A stretch of 64,000 nucleotides of DNA from NCBI RefSeq assembly GCF_019320115.1, contig NC_089584.1, positions 80,815,767 through 80,879,766 of the forward strand, written 5' to 3'. The notes beneath the pieces are model-generated. The model did not search any database, was not told the origin of the DNA, and saw nothing but the letters and a program-made list of their open reading frames with translations. Below are positions 11,597 through 21,411 of the stretch, piece after piece. The stretch comes from Miscanthus floridulus (taxonomy: Eukaryota > Streptophyta > Magnoliopsida > Poales > Poaceae). Numbering within the stretch: the stretch's first letter is position 1; the number at the start of each line of letters is the position of its first letter. The position numbers were made by a program, and so were the translations under genes.

Positions 11597-11609
11597 TCCC
11601 GTAGTGCTT

Positions 11610-14600
11610 CTACTATTGTGTTGGTACGTATTTTCTACGTTAACTGCTGCAATTCTTATGAAGATTGATGTGTTCTGATGATGCAGTGCTCACTGAGTGA
11701 CTGGATGCTAAACAGTAGTACCATGCATACTGTTGGTGTGCTTTGATTTGTATAAGTAAACTCGGTCTCAATTTTAACCGTGAACTCTTGTCTCTGAAGC
11801 TGTTTTCTTGTTCATTAGTGTCGTACAGTTCTTCAAATTGAACATGTCATGTATCACGATTGCAAGTGCTATCTTCTTCTTCCTAGATATTGATGGCACC
11901 ATTGCAGCCACAATACAATCAAATCTCTCTCTTTTTTTTGACATATCTGTTCAAGCAAAGGTGAAAAGGTAGCTAATCATTATTGGAGACGCGCTCTTTG
12001 CCGAGTGCCTGGGGCACTCGGCAAAGGCCCTATTGCACTCGGTAAAGGCTTTGCCGAGTGCCACACTCGGCAAAGAGCAAACGGCAAAGCCGCATCCGGC
12101 GAAGGGTTCTTTGCCGAGTGCCGTTTGTCAGGCACTCGGCAAAGAAAATTGGCCGTCAGCCGTTGACTGGCGTCTTTGCCGAGTGCCGGGTCAGAAAGGC
12201 ACTCGGCAAAGCTTTTCCCTTTTTTTTTGAAAAATCCTTTGCCGAGTGCCTTCCTGACCCGGCACTCGGCAAAGAAAAATATTTTTTTTGGAAAATTCTT
12301 TGCCGAGTGCCAGAGTCCTGGCACTCGGCAAAGCTGGGAAACACATGGTAGTGTACACAGCTTTGCCGAGTGCCAGGGTACTGGCACTCGGCAAAGAGAC
12401 CTGGTAGCGCATTTTTTGGCAGCTTTGCCGAGTGCCAAGGCAAAAGGCGCTCGGCAAAGGCTCTTTGCCGAGTGTTACACTCGACAAAGTGACCAAAAAT
12501 TTTTGTTTTTTTTTGTTTTTTGCTTTCGATCACTGCAAACACAACATATGGCATATATATCACATCCATCACACTATATACCACATCCAACACCTTATAT
12601 GTCACAATCCATCACACATACCACATGAATCACATCCGTTCACCACATGTCACAGTAATTCCAACCATTATTCGACAGGATTCCACATCATTCAACAAGT
12701 AGTTCAAATCCATCACCACATGTCACAATAACACATGCATGACAACAACATTGTCTCGGACAGAAATCCATTGCGAAGAGAACAAGACATGAAACTACAA
12801 GCGCTACTCACTGAAGTGGCCCTTGATGTGGCCATCCTGCTGACGACGGGGAAGGAAACATCTGCTGGTTCGGAGTGCCCTGAGCTGGGTTGTTCGAACC
12901 CACCGACTGAGGCTGCACACTAGGAGAAGAGATTGCATGAGACAAGATTAGTTGAATAGCGATTGTAGCAATTCCTTGCATGTGTGACATTACTCACTAG
13001 AGTAGCGGAGTGAGGAGGCTGAGGTGGACCCATTAACCCAGGAGGCATAGCAGCACCCATCGTAGTTTGCATCCAGGCAATAATGTCCGCCAACCTTTTC
13101 TCCTGGATGAGTTTGTCGGCCTCCCGTGCGGCCCGCTCGGCCGCCAACCCCAGCTCCAGCTCCTGGGCCCTTCCTGTTTGCTTCTTCCACCTGGGCCTAC
13201 AAATTGTTGCAAAGCTAATGTTACAATAATGCAAAGGAAATAGAGTTGTGTAAAGATCAATGTACGACGAGTAAAACATGAATAACCTGGAGTGTGTCGA
13301 CCCGGTGCTGTGAAATGCTCGGCCGTGAGCGTATCGCCGGGAGTGAGGAGGCGGTCGTGCTCTGTGCTCGGATCTGGGAGAGAGTGGGAGTAGAGGCCGT
13401 GTCGATCACGCTGTCGCCAATCCAGTAGCGGCCATGCTTCTTGCCTTGTCCAATCCTCATGACGGTGTTTGCATCAATGTTGTCGGTCCGTGGATCGTAC
13501 TCCAGCCCATGGATCGACCTTGCCAGCCGACGTGTACTCCAGTGATTTTCTCGTAGGCGCTCGAGTTTGTGTACGCCTCGGCCAGGGTTGTCCGGGTTGA
13601 AGGAGACGTCGGACGACGCCTTGCCCTTGTGTGCCATGGCAAATGCGGTGAAGTTGGAGCACTCTTGGCCTTGATGTGCCGCCGACTGCAAGAACGAAAA
13701 CAAGATGATTAGAATTCTTTGCCGAGTTCAACGAAAGCAAGAAGAATAGAAACATGACCACGTACCCACGCTCGGGCGTATCCGGAGAGGCTTGCAGGTT
13801 GCCTTGATGGTGTGATACACCTGGCATGAACAAACGCCGCTGCCCGGGCAGCCGCGTGCTGAGCGGCCCACTCCGCGCTTAACCACCTGTCCACCATCTT
13901 CGCCCAAGCCACGGGGCACCCGTTGCACCACCAAGGAATCACCTACACGTCATCAAGTAGATGACATATTAGAAAAACAAGTGATTCAGTACTTAATCTC
14001 AAAAGGAACCAATTTTAATGTTCTTTAGCTACCTCAAGGAACTGGGGTTTGGTCAGCGTCAAGTCTTGTTCTCGGATGTCCTTCTTGGTGACCTTCTGTC
14101 CGAGCTTCGTCCCATAGTAATCTATGATGGCCTGGAGTCGTGCCTCATGATGGACGTCGATGACGCAGTTTCCTGCAAGCTCGCTTAGCCACTGCCTCCG
14201 CCGTGCCCTCGAATCCGTCGTCAAGTTTGAACTACTCCTGCATATACAGACATGATGTATGCATTAGTTATTTCAAGTAGAGTCCAATGAGTGCGTTGTA
14301 TTGAGCCATGTAGTGCGAGGAAGACTTACCCAGAACTCCCGAATGATGAGCGTAGCCACGGTGCCTGCTTCCACGTGGGGGGCGGACTCGTAGTGGACAA
14401 ACGTGAAGGCAGGGCTCGAGGTTCCCGACATGCATGACCATGCCAGGGAAGTGTCTCCTGCACAGGAGACCTAGGATGCCATTGACATGGTGGGAGGCAG
14501 TGTTCCCCGACACAATCTCCCACCCCCTGCAGAAGTGATTAAGAAAACATATTAGTCTCTATTTCGATATCGAACATAGCATATGAAGTAAAAGTGATAA

Positions 14601-16261
14601 CATGCAAAGGCACTTACCTTTGCCCCTCTGGGCGAATCACTGGGCGTAGACTGAGTATGCGGTCGGTCAGGGAGGGTGGAGGGTCCTTGCAAGTAGACAC
14701 CTGACGAACTAGAGGAAGCGGTAGCTCCCGTCCCGCCCCCGTCCTCGGCCTCGTCCTCGTCCGCCTCCTCCTGGACCGGCGTCTCCTCCTCCTCGCCCAC
14801 CTCCTGCTGCACCTGCTCCTCCTCCTCCTCCTCCTGCTGCTGGACCGCGGGCGTGGTCCTCCTATTCCTCCTGGTCGTGGTCCTCGTGCTCCTCCGCCTC
14901 GTGAGATGTCTAGGTTTCTAACCATCCTACGTGACAACATGCGCGAAATGTTCTCAAATTTTTACCATAGCCTCCACATGTGACGTAAAGACGCGTCACC
15001 AAGTTTCATGATTTTTAAACTTCGTTTGCATTTTATATAATTAAAAAACACTTCACCCGCAATTTTGTCGCCATGTTTCATGCGTGAGATGTTTGAAACT
15101 TCGGGCGTGCTCCTGGAAACGGCCTCAAAATACAATAAGTAACACGAATATCATTTTTCCACTCGTTGAATTCTATGATTCGATGCACCTGCAGTTCAAA
15201 CTTACATTTCCTGGAAAAATGCAATTAAATAAAATAAATTAAGGATATATAGCAAAAAGATCGAGAAATGTGCCAAACTTGATGTACTTCAACTTAATGT
15301 GTAAGGGTTGAAGAAAAAGTTTGGAGGCAAAAACAAAAAAAAAATTATGCTTTGCCGAGTGCCCAACTCTGGCACTCGGCAAAGCCTCTTTACCGAGTGC
15401 CTAACGGGGGGCACTCGGCAAAGGTGACGGCAAGTACCCCGTCAGCTCTTTGCCGAGGGCCGTCCTTTGCCGAGTGCCCGGCACTCGGCAAAGAGGCTCT
15501 TTGCCGAGCGCCGGTCTTCGCCGAGTGCCGGGCACTCGGCAAAGTGAGCTTTGCCGAGTGCCGGTCTTCGTCGAGTTCCTGGCACTCGGCAAAGAGCTCT
15601 TTGCCGAGTGCCCGACATTTAGCACTCGGCAAAGCCGGGGATACTCGGCAAAGCCAGGCTCTCCCGTAGTGAATGATATCGGGCACTCGGCAAAGCCGAG
15701 GATACTCGGCAAAGCCAGTCTCTCCCGTAGTGAATGATATCTCATGTTCTGTACCAATCTTGTTTCAGGTGTGGTGGTGTTCTTTGCACTGGTTGGACTT
15801 TTTGGGCTGCTGTTACACTGTTTTTCTTGCGATTACCGTGATGATGATCCATCATGCCTGCCCGAGCCCTCCTACGGATGCCTGGACTGCGAGACCTCAC
15901 GCTCAGGGGATGATGATGATTGCGTTTGTGTTGTTATCATGGTCGTTGTCCTAGTTTTCGCTCTCCTTGGAATCTTTTACGGTTTCATTGCAGCAACTAT
16001 GGCCTTCCAGAAGATTATGCAGCGCCACTATCACATACTCAAGAAAAAAGAGCTGACAAAGGCAAGAACCTCTAATATACTCTCAGCACTTCATCCATTC
16101 AAATTTTGTTGATTTGTTCATTTGTTCAATAACCAGTCAAAACTCAAAACATTATCGGTGAGCAGGTGTACGTGGTGGAGGATCTTAAAGGGGGTTACTC
16201 GATGCCACCCAAGATGGACCCAAAGCACGAGCAGCGCCTGAAGATGTTGGAGCTCATGTAG
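11610..16261 (+). CDS. RING-CH membrane E3 ubiquitin ligase, rest of exon 4 to exon 6 (3' half)
   Basis: The remaining 14 bases of exon 4 are 11610-11623, directly after CACTA1 and its CTT duplication, and the donor GTACGT follows. Exon 5 is 15769-16061 and exon 6 is 16166-16261, ending in TAG. With CACTA1 removed, the exons give one uninterrupted frame of 268 residues. Exon 5 encodes a hydrophobic span (VVVFFALVGLFGLLLHC), an acidic and cysteine-containing loop (CDYRDDDPSC...CLDCETS), another span (VCVVIMVVVLVFALLGIFYG) and a basic stretch. Exon 6 encodes VYVVEDLKGGY and ends LKMLELM. The exon 5/6 intron appears to use a GC donor (AAG/GCAAGA at 16062). All sites look intact, so the transposon is the only visible lesion; as it stands the allele should not make normal protein. 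Confidence 0.92.
11624..11977 (+). other. Intron 4 of the RING-CH gene, left part
   Basis: Intronic DNA runs between the GTACGT donor at 11624 and the insertion site of CACTA2. It is T-rich, as usual for a plant intron. No other feature is seen. Confidence 0.7.
11995..12495. repeat. Left subterminal array of CACTA2, row of perfect hairpins
   Basis: At least six facing pairs CTTTGCCGAGTGCC...GGCACTCGGCAAAG are spaced at fairly regular 50-70 base intervals. In many, the spacer also pairs, so long hairpins such as that near 12177-12212 result. Both strands therefore show similar repetitive shadow peptides. Confidence 0.9.
12496..12889. other. Non-coding internal sequence of CACTA2
   Basis: A CA- and AT-rich stretch with repeated CACATCCATCACA-like words (about 12560-12730). 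It carries no supported gene and corresponds to the region downstream of the TNPA-like gene in CACTA1 (about 3230-3440, with similar ATCACAGGCA words). Confidence 0.5.
12890..14940 (-). pseudogene. TNPA-like second CACTA protein (Transposase_24 type), CACTA2 copy
   Basis: Pieces read leftwards: an acidic/low-complexity N-terminal region (14940-14552; EEEETPVQEEADEDEAEDGG in one frame); NTASHHVNGILGLLCRRHFP (14513-14268); RQWLSELAGNCVIDVHHEAR with LTLTKPQFLEVAKEH (14224-14015); WWCNGCPVAWAKMVDRWLSA with SRQPASLSGYARAW (13942-13709); GKASSDVSFNPDNPG followed by GKKHGRYWIGDSVIDTASTP (13703-13257); and a coiled coil ELELGLAAERAAREADKLIQ with DIIAWMQTTMG (13279-12920). These match the order in plant Transposase_24 proteins and in CACTA1. 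Most junctions could be short introns, as blocks end near GT/AG sites, so damage is less certain than in CACTA1. Its role would be binding subterminal motifs. Confidence 0.7.
15345..15671. repeat. Right subterminal array and first right terminus of CACTA2
   Basis: The array consists of facing CTTTGCCGAGTGCC / GGCACTCGGCAAAG motifs, ending CTCTCCCGTAGTG at 15671 and followed by AAT. Confidence 0.88.
15611..15741. repeat. 61-bp tandem duplication of the right end of CACTA2 with 9 bp of flank
   Basis: A unit containing GCACTCGGCAAAGCCG, GGATACTCGGCAAAGCCAG, CTCTCCCGTAGTG and the flanking AATGATATC occurs twice in tandem with two or three mismatches. The host flank is therefore copied together with the transposon end. 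Confidence 0.92.
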
Positions 16262-16744
16262 CTGTTGCCACTATACTTTGGTTTGCATTTCTTACCAACG
16301 CATCTAGAACATTAGCATGACGTATATACATTGCGGGTAGAGATATATGGTCCATAAATAGAGCCATGGTTAAACATGTCTAGTTGTGCATATATACTGG
16401 AGTGGACGTGTTGATTAGCCGCGGATATGGGGAGACAATGTACATAACAGTAATAATAGGAAATAATTGGATTACGGACCAATGCTAACTAATTAAGCAA
16501 CTCTCTTTATACATGTGTGCCTCTCGCTTGTATTGACTAGCATGGCTGTCTGGTGGTCCTTTAGATTTTCTTGAAAATCTCATACTGATATACTTGGGGC
16601 AGAACCGCCCAGTCCGACTCGGAACACGCGCATCTGCTGACCACTCGGCACCAGACACGCCTGAGTTAAGATAGACTCGAAGAACCCGCGTTTTTCAATT
16701 TCCATAATCACATCCGTAAGTTTTTGATACTAAGTTTATCAAAC
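16262..16744 (+). other. 3' UTR and downstream flank of the RING-CH gene
   Basis: AT-rich sequence after the TAG at 16259-16261. No exact AATAAA is obvious within the expected distance, which is common in plants. No other feature is seen. Confidence 0.5.
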
Positions 16745-16867
16745 CAAACACAACTACATCAAGTTAAATGAAAGACTTATAATTTCGAACAGGCTAAAAT
16801 AAGTTAAATGAAACACAACTACATCAAGCCTGAGTATGTATATATTTTGAAAGGCTAAAATAAGCTA
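16745..16867. repeat. Imperfect direct repeat
   Basis: AAACACAACTACATCAAG occurs near 16746 and 16809, and AGGCTAAAATAAG near 16792 and 16853. This gives two imperfect copies of a unit of about 62 bp. Confidence 0.75.
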
Positions 16868-16914
16868 CAATTTTATACTTAGGAAGTTTATATTATGAAA
16901 GTGTTATAGTATTA

Positions 16915-17154
16915 GGCCTTGTTTAGATGACGAATTTTTTTGGGAAATGGTACTATAGTAATTTTCGTTGTTATTTGACAATTAGTGTCCAATCGTAGTC
17001 TAATTAGGCTTAAAAGATTCGTCTCGTGAATTTCGTCTAAACTGTGTAATTAGTTTTATTTTTATTTATATTTAATGCTTCATGTATGCGTCCAAATATT
17101 CGATATGATGGGGAATCTTAAAAAATTTTGCAAAATTTTGAAAACTAAACAGGC
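16915..17154. mobile_element. MITE with GGCCTTGTTTAG / CTAAACAGGC termini
   Basis: About 240 bp, AT-rich, beginning GGCCTTGTTTAG and ending CTAAACAGGC, which form a terminal inverted repeat with one or two mismatches. No open frame. Elements with this terminus are very common near grass genes. The target duplication is not clear, so I do not assign a superfamily. Confidence 0.75.
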
Positions 17155-17629
17155 ACTTGCTTATAGAGAATGTAGAGACACTCCTCTATTAAGGCATATT
17201 TCTTACTAGTCTATTGGCTTTCATTACTTGCTGTCACTTGGACGAGGTAATTATTATTATCACTTCTCCACCTTCAAAATTGTGAACTCCAATAGGGCGC
17301 TTGGACGGACGGATGGACGAGAGGCCCATCCCTCAGAGTCGTCCGCCGATTTTTAGGATCTGATGGATACTAGATAGATTAGACCTATACTTCTTGGGTT
17401 CCAGGATAAGTGTTATTCTCACTTCCTGACAACCACTTTTAACTTTGACTAACAGTAGTCTAGCATCTAGACCTTCGGATGGACGCCCCCGCCTACACTC
17501 CGTCGCGTCTATGTTTCGCACGCCCACGCAGGGCCCGCCCGCCTAGATTTCGCTCATGTCGTCAAGTTGCACGCGTGGGACTGTCTACGCACACTTGGTG
17601 GCGTCCTAGCAGTTGCAGCAGACGGCTGC
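17155..17629. other. Intergenic stretch without a recognised gene
   Basis: A mixed-composition region containing words such as GGACGGACGGATGGACG near 17304 and GC-rich sequence to 17560. No supported gene or repeat boundary. Confidence 0.4.
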
Positions 17630-18120
17630 TGTGGCAGAACTGTTCAAAATAACACACATTCGAAGGCGCTCGTCTTCCACCAGACACTAAGCACCCTGAA
17701 AGCAAGCTACATCGGACGGATTCCGTCAAGCACACCCCAAGGGCAAACTCAAATAATCCATGTTTTTCCTTCAGAATCCAATAAAGAGAACGAGTTTACA
17801 ATACTTAGTCCATTTCATACAACAAGAGTTCTTAGAAATACATTATTACAATACTAAGTTCAGAGTACGGAATTTAAACAGCGGAATTACAATAAACATC
17901 TAACAATAGAATACAAGGATCCGTCTGTGCCCACCAGAAGAATCATCCACTCAAAAGCCATCCTTAAGCTGCACCTACAACAGGGGTAAATAAACCCTGA
18001 GTACACAATGTACTCACAAGACTTACCCAACCAGTGGGAATAATTTTCCGACTCCAAAGGATATGACAAGCTTTATGGGTTGCTGGGTTTCCTTTTTGCA
18101 AGAAGCAATATTAGTAGTGA
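17630..18120 (-). mobile_element. Fragment of a Tekay/Del-like LTR (3' part, reverse orientation)
   Basis: Read on the - strand, it contains GAGTACATTGTGTACTCAGG followed by GTTTATTTACCCCTGTTGTAGGTG and ends TTCTGCCACA at 17630. That is the layout seen near the 3' ends of the LTRs of Elements 1, 3 and 4 in this window (GAGTAC...GTACTCAGGGTTTAT...TTGCAGGTG). No primer site or internal region remains. Confidence 0.6.
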
Positions 18121-18299
18121 ATCCTTATGTGTGTGTTTTATTAGCAGTCATGATTACTTCATTAGCTAACCATTCTTTGTAAGCATTTGTTCTACTTTCA
18201 AGTAAGAGTTGAGCAATCAGATTGATTTCATCATCTTTCATCTTCCAGTTCTTACTAAGGTGCTAGACTATAGACAAGTTGTACTAGATACCAGTGGTA
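18121..18299. other. Intergenic stretch, nothing recognised
   Basis: Short AT-rich DNA between two LTR fragments. No gene or repeat is supported. Confidence 0.4.
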
Positions 18300-19830
18300 G
18301 CAATGAGCATGCGGTCTCAGTCTTGTGACCGGACACTGGCGTGAAGAGTGACCGGATGCTTAGGGTCTACGTTCGGTCAGTGCTGACGTAGGCACCGTTG
18401 GAGTTGGGTGCGCAAACATAGAACTAATCGGACGCTGGTCTGCATCTGGTCATGGTGGACTGGATGCGTCTGATCGCAAAATAGAGCCTTGGGGGAGCTC
18501 TTTGGAAACGACTGGACTCAGGCGTAGTAGCGTCTGGTCATTCACTGTGCAGCGTCCGATCACAACTTAACTGTTGAGATCGGGCGGCTCCGGTTGAACA
18601 AAGAGCGACACGTGGATGACGTAGAGCAACCGAACGCTGGTAGGGTGCGTCCGGTCGATCTGACCGGAGCGTCTGGCCATCCCAAAATTTGCCAAGTGAA
18701 GGGGTAATGGCTAGTTTAGCCCATGGGGCTATAAATAGAAGGTGGTCTCAGCCATGGTTTGGGCTGAGCACCTCGGGGGACTTTGTGTCCATGCTTGTGA
18801 GTGCTTGGGAGCCCTCCATATCACATATACTTGATAGTGATCATTCGATTGTGTGAGAGAGCGATTCTAGTGCGATTGCATCATGAGGTTACATCGAGTG
18901 GCACTAGGTGATCGAGTTGCAAGCCGGTGGTGCTTGTTACTCTTGGAGGTTGCCACCTCCTAGATGGCTTGGTGGTGGTCTTCATCGAAGCCCGCAAGAA
19001 GCTTGTGCGGTGCTCCGAAGAAGAGCTTTGTGAGGGGCATTGTGCTCGCCCCACGGGAGTCGCGAAGTGCAACTCTAGTAGAGCAAGACGCGAAGGGCGA
19101 CAAGTGGTCTGGCCAGGCCAAGTGCTAGAGCTTGTGGTAAGCACTCCATGTGGGAGAGTGTGACTTGCGAGTCACAACTAGCAAGAGGACCAGCAACAAC
19201 CTTGGAGCTTGTCTCAACGGGGACGTAGCGTGTTGGCAAGCACTGAACCTTAGGAGAAAATCACCGTGTAAACATTGTCTTCATCATCTTCTCGGTGGTT
19301 TGCTTTCCATGCAACATAAGCTTGTATTACTTTCATATACATTATGCTTGTGTAGTTGCTCTTGTAATTAGTTAGCTTGTGTAGCTTGCTAGTTACCTTT
19401 TAGCTTGTGTAGCATAGAAGTAGCTCCCTTGCGTGGCTAATTTGGTGTGTGTAAACTTGTTATTCACATTGCTTAGTTTATGTAACTAAGTAACTTGCGC
19501 TCTATAATTTGGCTTGTGTAGCCTTGTTATTGAGCATTGCTAGTGAACTTAGGTGGCTTTGTGCTTTTGCTTACTAGCATGTGTAGGAGCTCCCCGTTGG
19601 TTAAAGTACTAGTGGCATAGGTTTGTGTGACCTTCCTTCTAGAATTGATTAGGTGAGCTCTAGCTAGCCCGGCACCTTTGTTGCTTAATTAGGATCTTTG
19701 CAAGGTGCTAGAGAACATAGATAGAGCAGTGTAGTCTTGGCTAGACTGATAGATTTAATTCCGCACTTGTTTCGGTTAGTCGACGCGATTAAGTTTTAGA
19801 AACAACTATTCACCCCCCCTCTAGTTGCCA
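18300..19830 (+). mobile_element. Truncated copia-type (Maximus/SIRE-like) LTR, copy A
   Basis: Homologous along its length to the solo LTR at 21412-23361: clusters of GACCGGACGCTGG / GCGTCCGGTC words, a TATA box, GGAGGTTGCCACCTCCTAGA, GCGTGTTGGCAAGCAC, GGAGAAAATC, and the end TATTCACCCCCCCTCTAGTTGCCA. The first roughly 600 bp present in the other copy are missing here. The internal region is also absent, so it is an LTR remnant. It abuts a Tat pol fragment at about 19831. Confidence 0.8.
18730..18738 (+). promoter_or_regulatory. TATA box of LTR copy A
   Basis: TATAAATAG in GGGGCTATAAATAGAAGG, just downstream of the GACCGGACGC motif cluster. This is the position expected for the U3 promoter of a copia LTR. 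Confidence 0.7.
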
Positions 19831-20759
19831 TCTCGACCCTATAGGATGACTCTTCGTTCCTCTACGTGAATGTTCACAGTTTGATATGGATTTAGTGACA
19901 TGCTAGCAGCTAAGCTTGCCAATGCATCTGCTTACTCATTCTGACTTCTTACAACATGCTAAATTTTCAAATTAGCATACATAGCCATTAGTTCTTTTGC
20001 TTTCCAAAAATATGGCAAAAAAACTTGCTTTTTTACCGTATTTATTCCCAACATTTGGTTAATTATTAATTGAGTGTCTCCATATACAAAGAGTGTGTTT
20101 AGACCCTTATTGTGAGCCATTTCAAGCCCGATAATTAGAGCCTCATATTCAATAGCATTATTTGAAACCGCTGAAGTTAATGTGAAGGAATATGGAAGTA
20201 TTGCTTTGTCCAGTGTGACAAACACGACCCCTGCGCCTGCTCCTGATTTCTAGCAAGCACCATCAAAATACATTTGCCATGCAGGATTGGACATTGTAAT
20301 GGTGAATACTACCTCATCTAGCAGATCATCATCAATGGGAAAGTCATCAGGTATGGGATGTGTGGCTAGAAAATTAGCCAAAGCTTGACCTTTAATGGCT
20401 TTTTGAGGCATGAACACAATATCAAATTGTGAAAGGAACATCGCCCACTTAGCCAATCTACCAGATAATGTCATTTTATTTAAAATATGTCTGAGTGGAT
20501 CAGCTCTCAAGACAAGATGTACTATATGTTCTAGCATGTAATGGTGAAGCTTTTGTGCTGCAAATACAAGTGCCAAGCATATTTTTTCTAAATACGGGTA
20601 ATTGCACTCTGCCCCATATAGGGTGCGGCTTAAATAATATAGGGAGACTTCTTTCCCTGCATCATTGGTTTGTGCCAAAAGAGTGCCTAATGAAGTCGGC
20701 ATGGCTACTGTATAGAGGATTAATGGCCGCCCTTTAATTGGCGCGCCTAAGGCAGAAGG
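19831..20759 (-). pseudogene. pol: Tat-lineage gypsy pol fragment: RNase H plus second (archaeal-type) RNase H
   Basis: On the - strand from 20759, the product runs GRPLILYTVAMPTSLGTLLA, VSLYYLSRTLYGAECNYPYL and EKICLALVFAAQKLHHYML (reverse-transcriptase-linked RNase H), then GQALANFLATHPIPDDFPID. After WQMYFDGAC comes a second RNase H with NNAIEYEALIIGLEMAHNKG and VYGDTQLIINQM. Two consecutive RNase H domains are a hallmark of the Tat lineage of Ty3/gypsy. TAG/TAA codons break it (for example at CAA-less positions near 20252 and 19957-19959), and both ends are cut: at 20759 by the LTR of the next element and at 19830 by LTR copy A. It is a remnant of an older element. Confidence 0.88.
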
Positions 20760-21066
20760 TGTCGGTGCAGAAAGTGACCAATACATAAATATTTGTAGTT
20801 TTGCCATACGTTGTGATCAGAGGTGGCCTAGCACTCAATGACATAGGGTTTATACTGGTTTAGGCAACGTGCCCTATGTCCAGTTTGAGTCAGTCGGTGA
20901 CTTTATTCCTGAGCCCAGGTGCTCGAAGTTTGCAGTGGGGTTACAAACGAGAAGGAGAAAGATGGGGGGTACAAGAGGTCTGGTCAGACTCCAGTCAGAA
21001 GGGCCAAGAGTGATGGGAGCCTCGCTATGAGCTAAGTGTTCGAGCGTGTGCTTGTGGTTTGAACCT
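20760..21066 (-). repeat. 3' LTR remnant of the left Tat-like element
   Basis: Starts TGTCGGTGCAGAAAGTGACC on the + strand and matches 24797-25105 closely (for example GATCAGAGGTGGCCTAGCAC and GGGTTACAAACGAGAAGGAG). Similarity stops at about 21066, where gag sequence begins. Confidence 0.85.
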
Positions 21067-21411
21067 AGCGGCTCTTAAGGTCCTAGGAGTTACCAAGGCG
21101 AACATACGTCCCCTGGAAATTTCCGATGAAGACCCACATGAGGTCCATCCAATCGTGGATGTTGTCGTGCGGGAGGAATTCAGGCCATGCCTAAACATGT
21201 TCCCCCACGCAGATGGGGAGATACTGAATGATGAAATAGTCATCATCCACCCCTTCGACTCGGCAAGCGAGCTAGAAATCTTTGAGACAAATACCAGGGT
21301 TTGTCTCCCCTATGTACTTGGCGATGTTGGTGGGCGGTTGGGAGCATTGTGGGAACGGTGCTCTCTAGATACACCGGTCAAAGGCCCATGGTCCTGGGCC
21401 CTCAGGGTTAG
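21067..21411 (-). pseudogene. gag: Central gag segment of the left Tat-like element
   Basis: Read on the - strand, with frame changes, it gives YIGETNPGICLKDF, YFIIQYLPICVGEH and then EFLPHDNIHDWMDLMWVFIG NFQGTYVRLGN. This pattern (GETNP..., a Trp-rich middle and NFQGTYVRPG) is the conserved core of Tat-type Gag, the capsid protein that packages the RNA. Gag stops at the junction with the LTR remnant, consistent with a deletion of the rest of gag and of pol. Confidence 0.8.

Larger units (their letters stand above)
2697..11606 (-). mobile_element. CACTA (En/Spm-like) DNA transposon CACTA1, inserted in exon 4 of the RING-CH gene
   Basis: The left end reads CACTACGGGAAACAGTGA and the right end TTCACTGTATCCCGTAGTG, which are inverted copies with one mismatch. 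The flanks are CTT (2694-2696) and CTT (11607-11609), the 3-bp target duplication expected of the superfamily. Both ends carry dense arrays of TTTGCCGAGTG and its complement. Inside, on the - strand, are remains of a TNP2 transposase gene (about 8839-5196) and a second gene (about 5067-3460). Both genes have frameshifts and stops, so this copy is probably not autonomous now. Near-perfect terminal repeats and a perfect target duplication suggest it is not ancient. Confidence 0.95.
11978..15732 (-). mobile_element. CACTA2: internally deleted CACTA element in intron 4
   Basis: The right terminus CTCTCCCGTAGTG is followed by AAT (at 15671 and again at 15732). The left terminus is altered to CATTATTGGAGA but aligns base for base with the expected CACTACGGGAGA and is preceded by AAT (11975-11977), giving a 3-bp duplication. 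Subterminal arrays of the TTTGCCGAGTG type fill both ends. Only a TNPA-like gene remains on the - strand; no TNP2 sequence is present. It must depend on a transposase in trans, and the altered left end probably makes it immobile. Confidence 0.9.

Noticed and set aside
12058..12628. Protein with repeated LPSA / HSAK / FAECQ peptides on both strands
   Set aside because: The peptides are translations of the TTTGCCGAGTGCC array in different frames; no start context, exon structure or family supports a gene.
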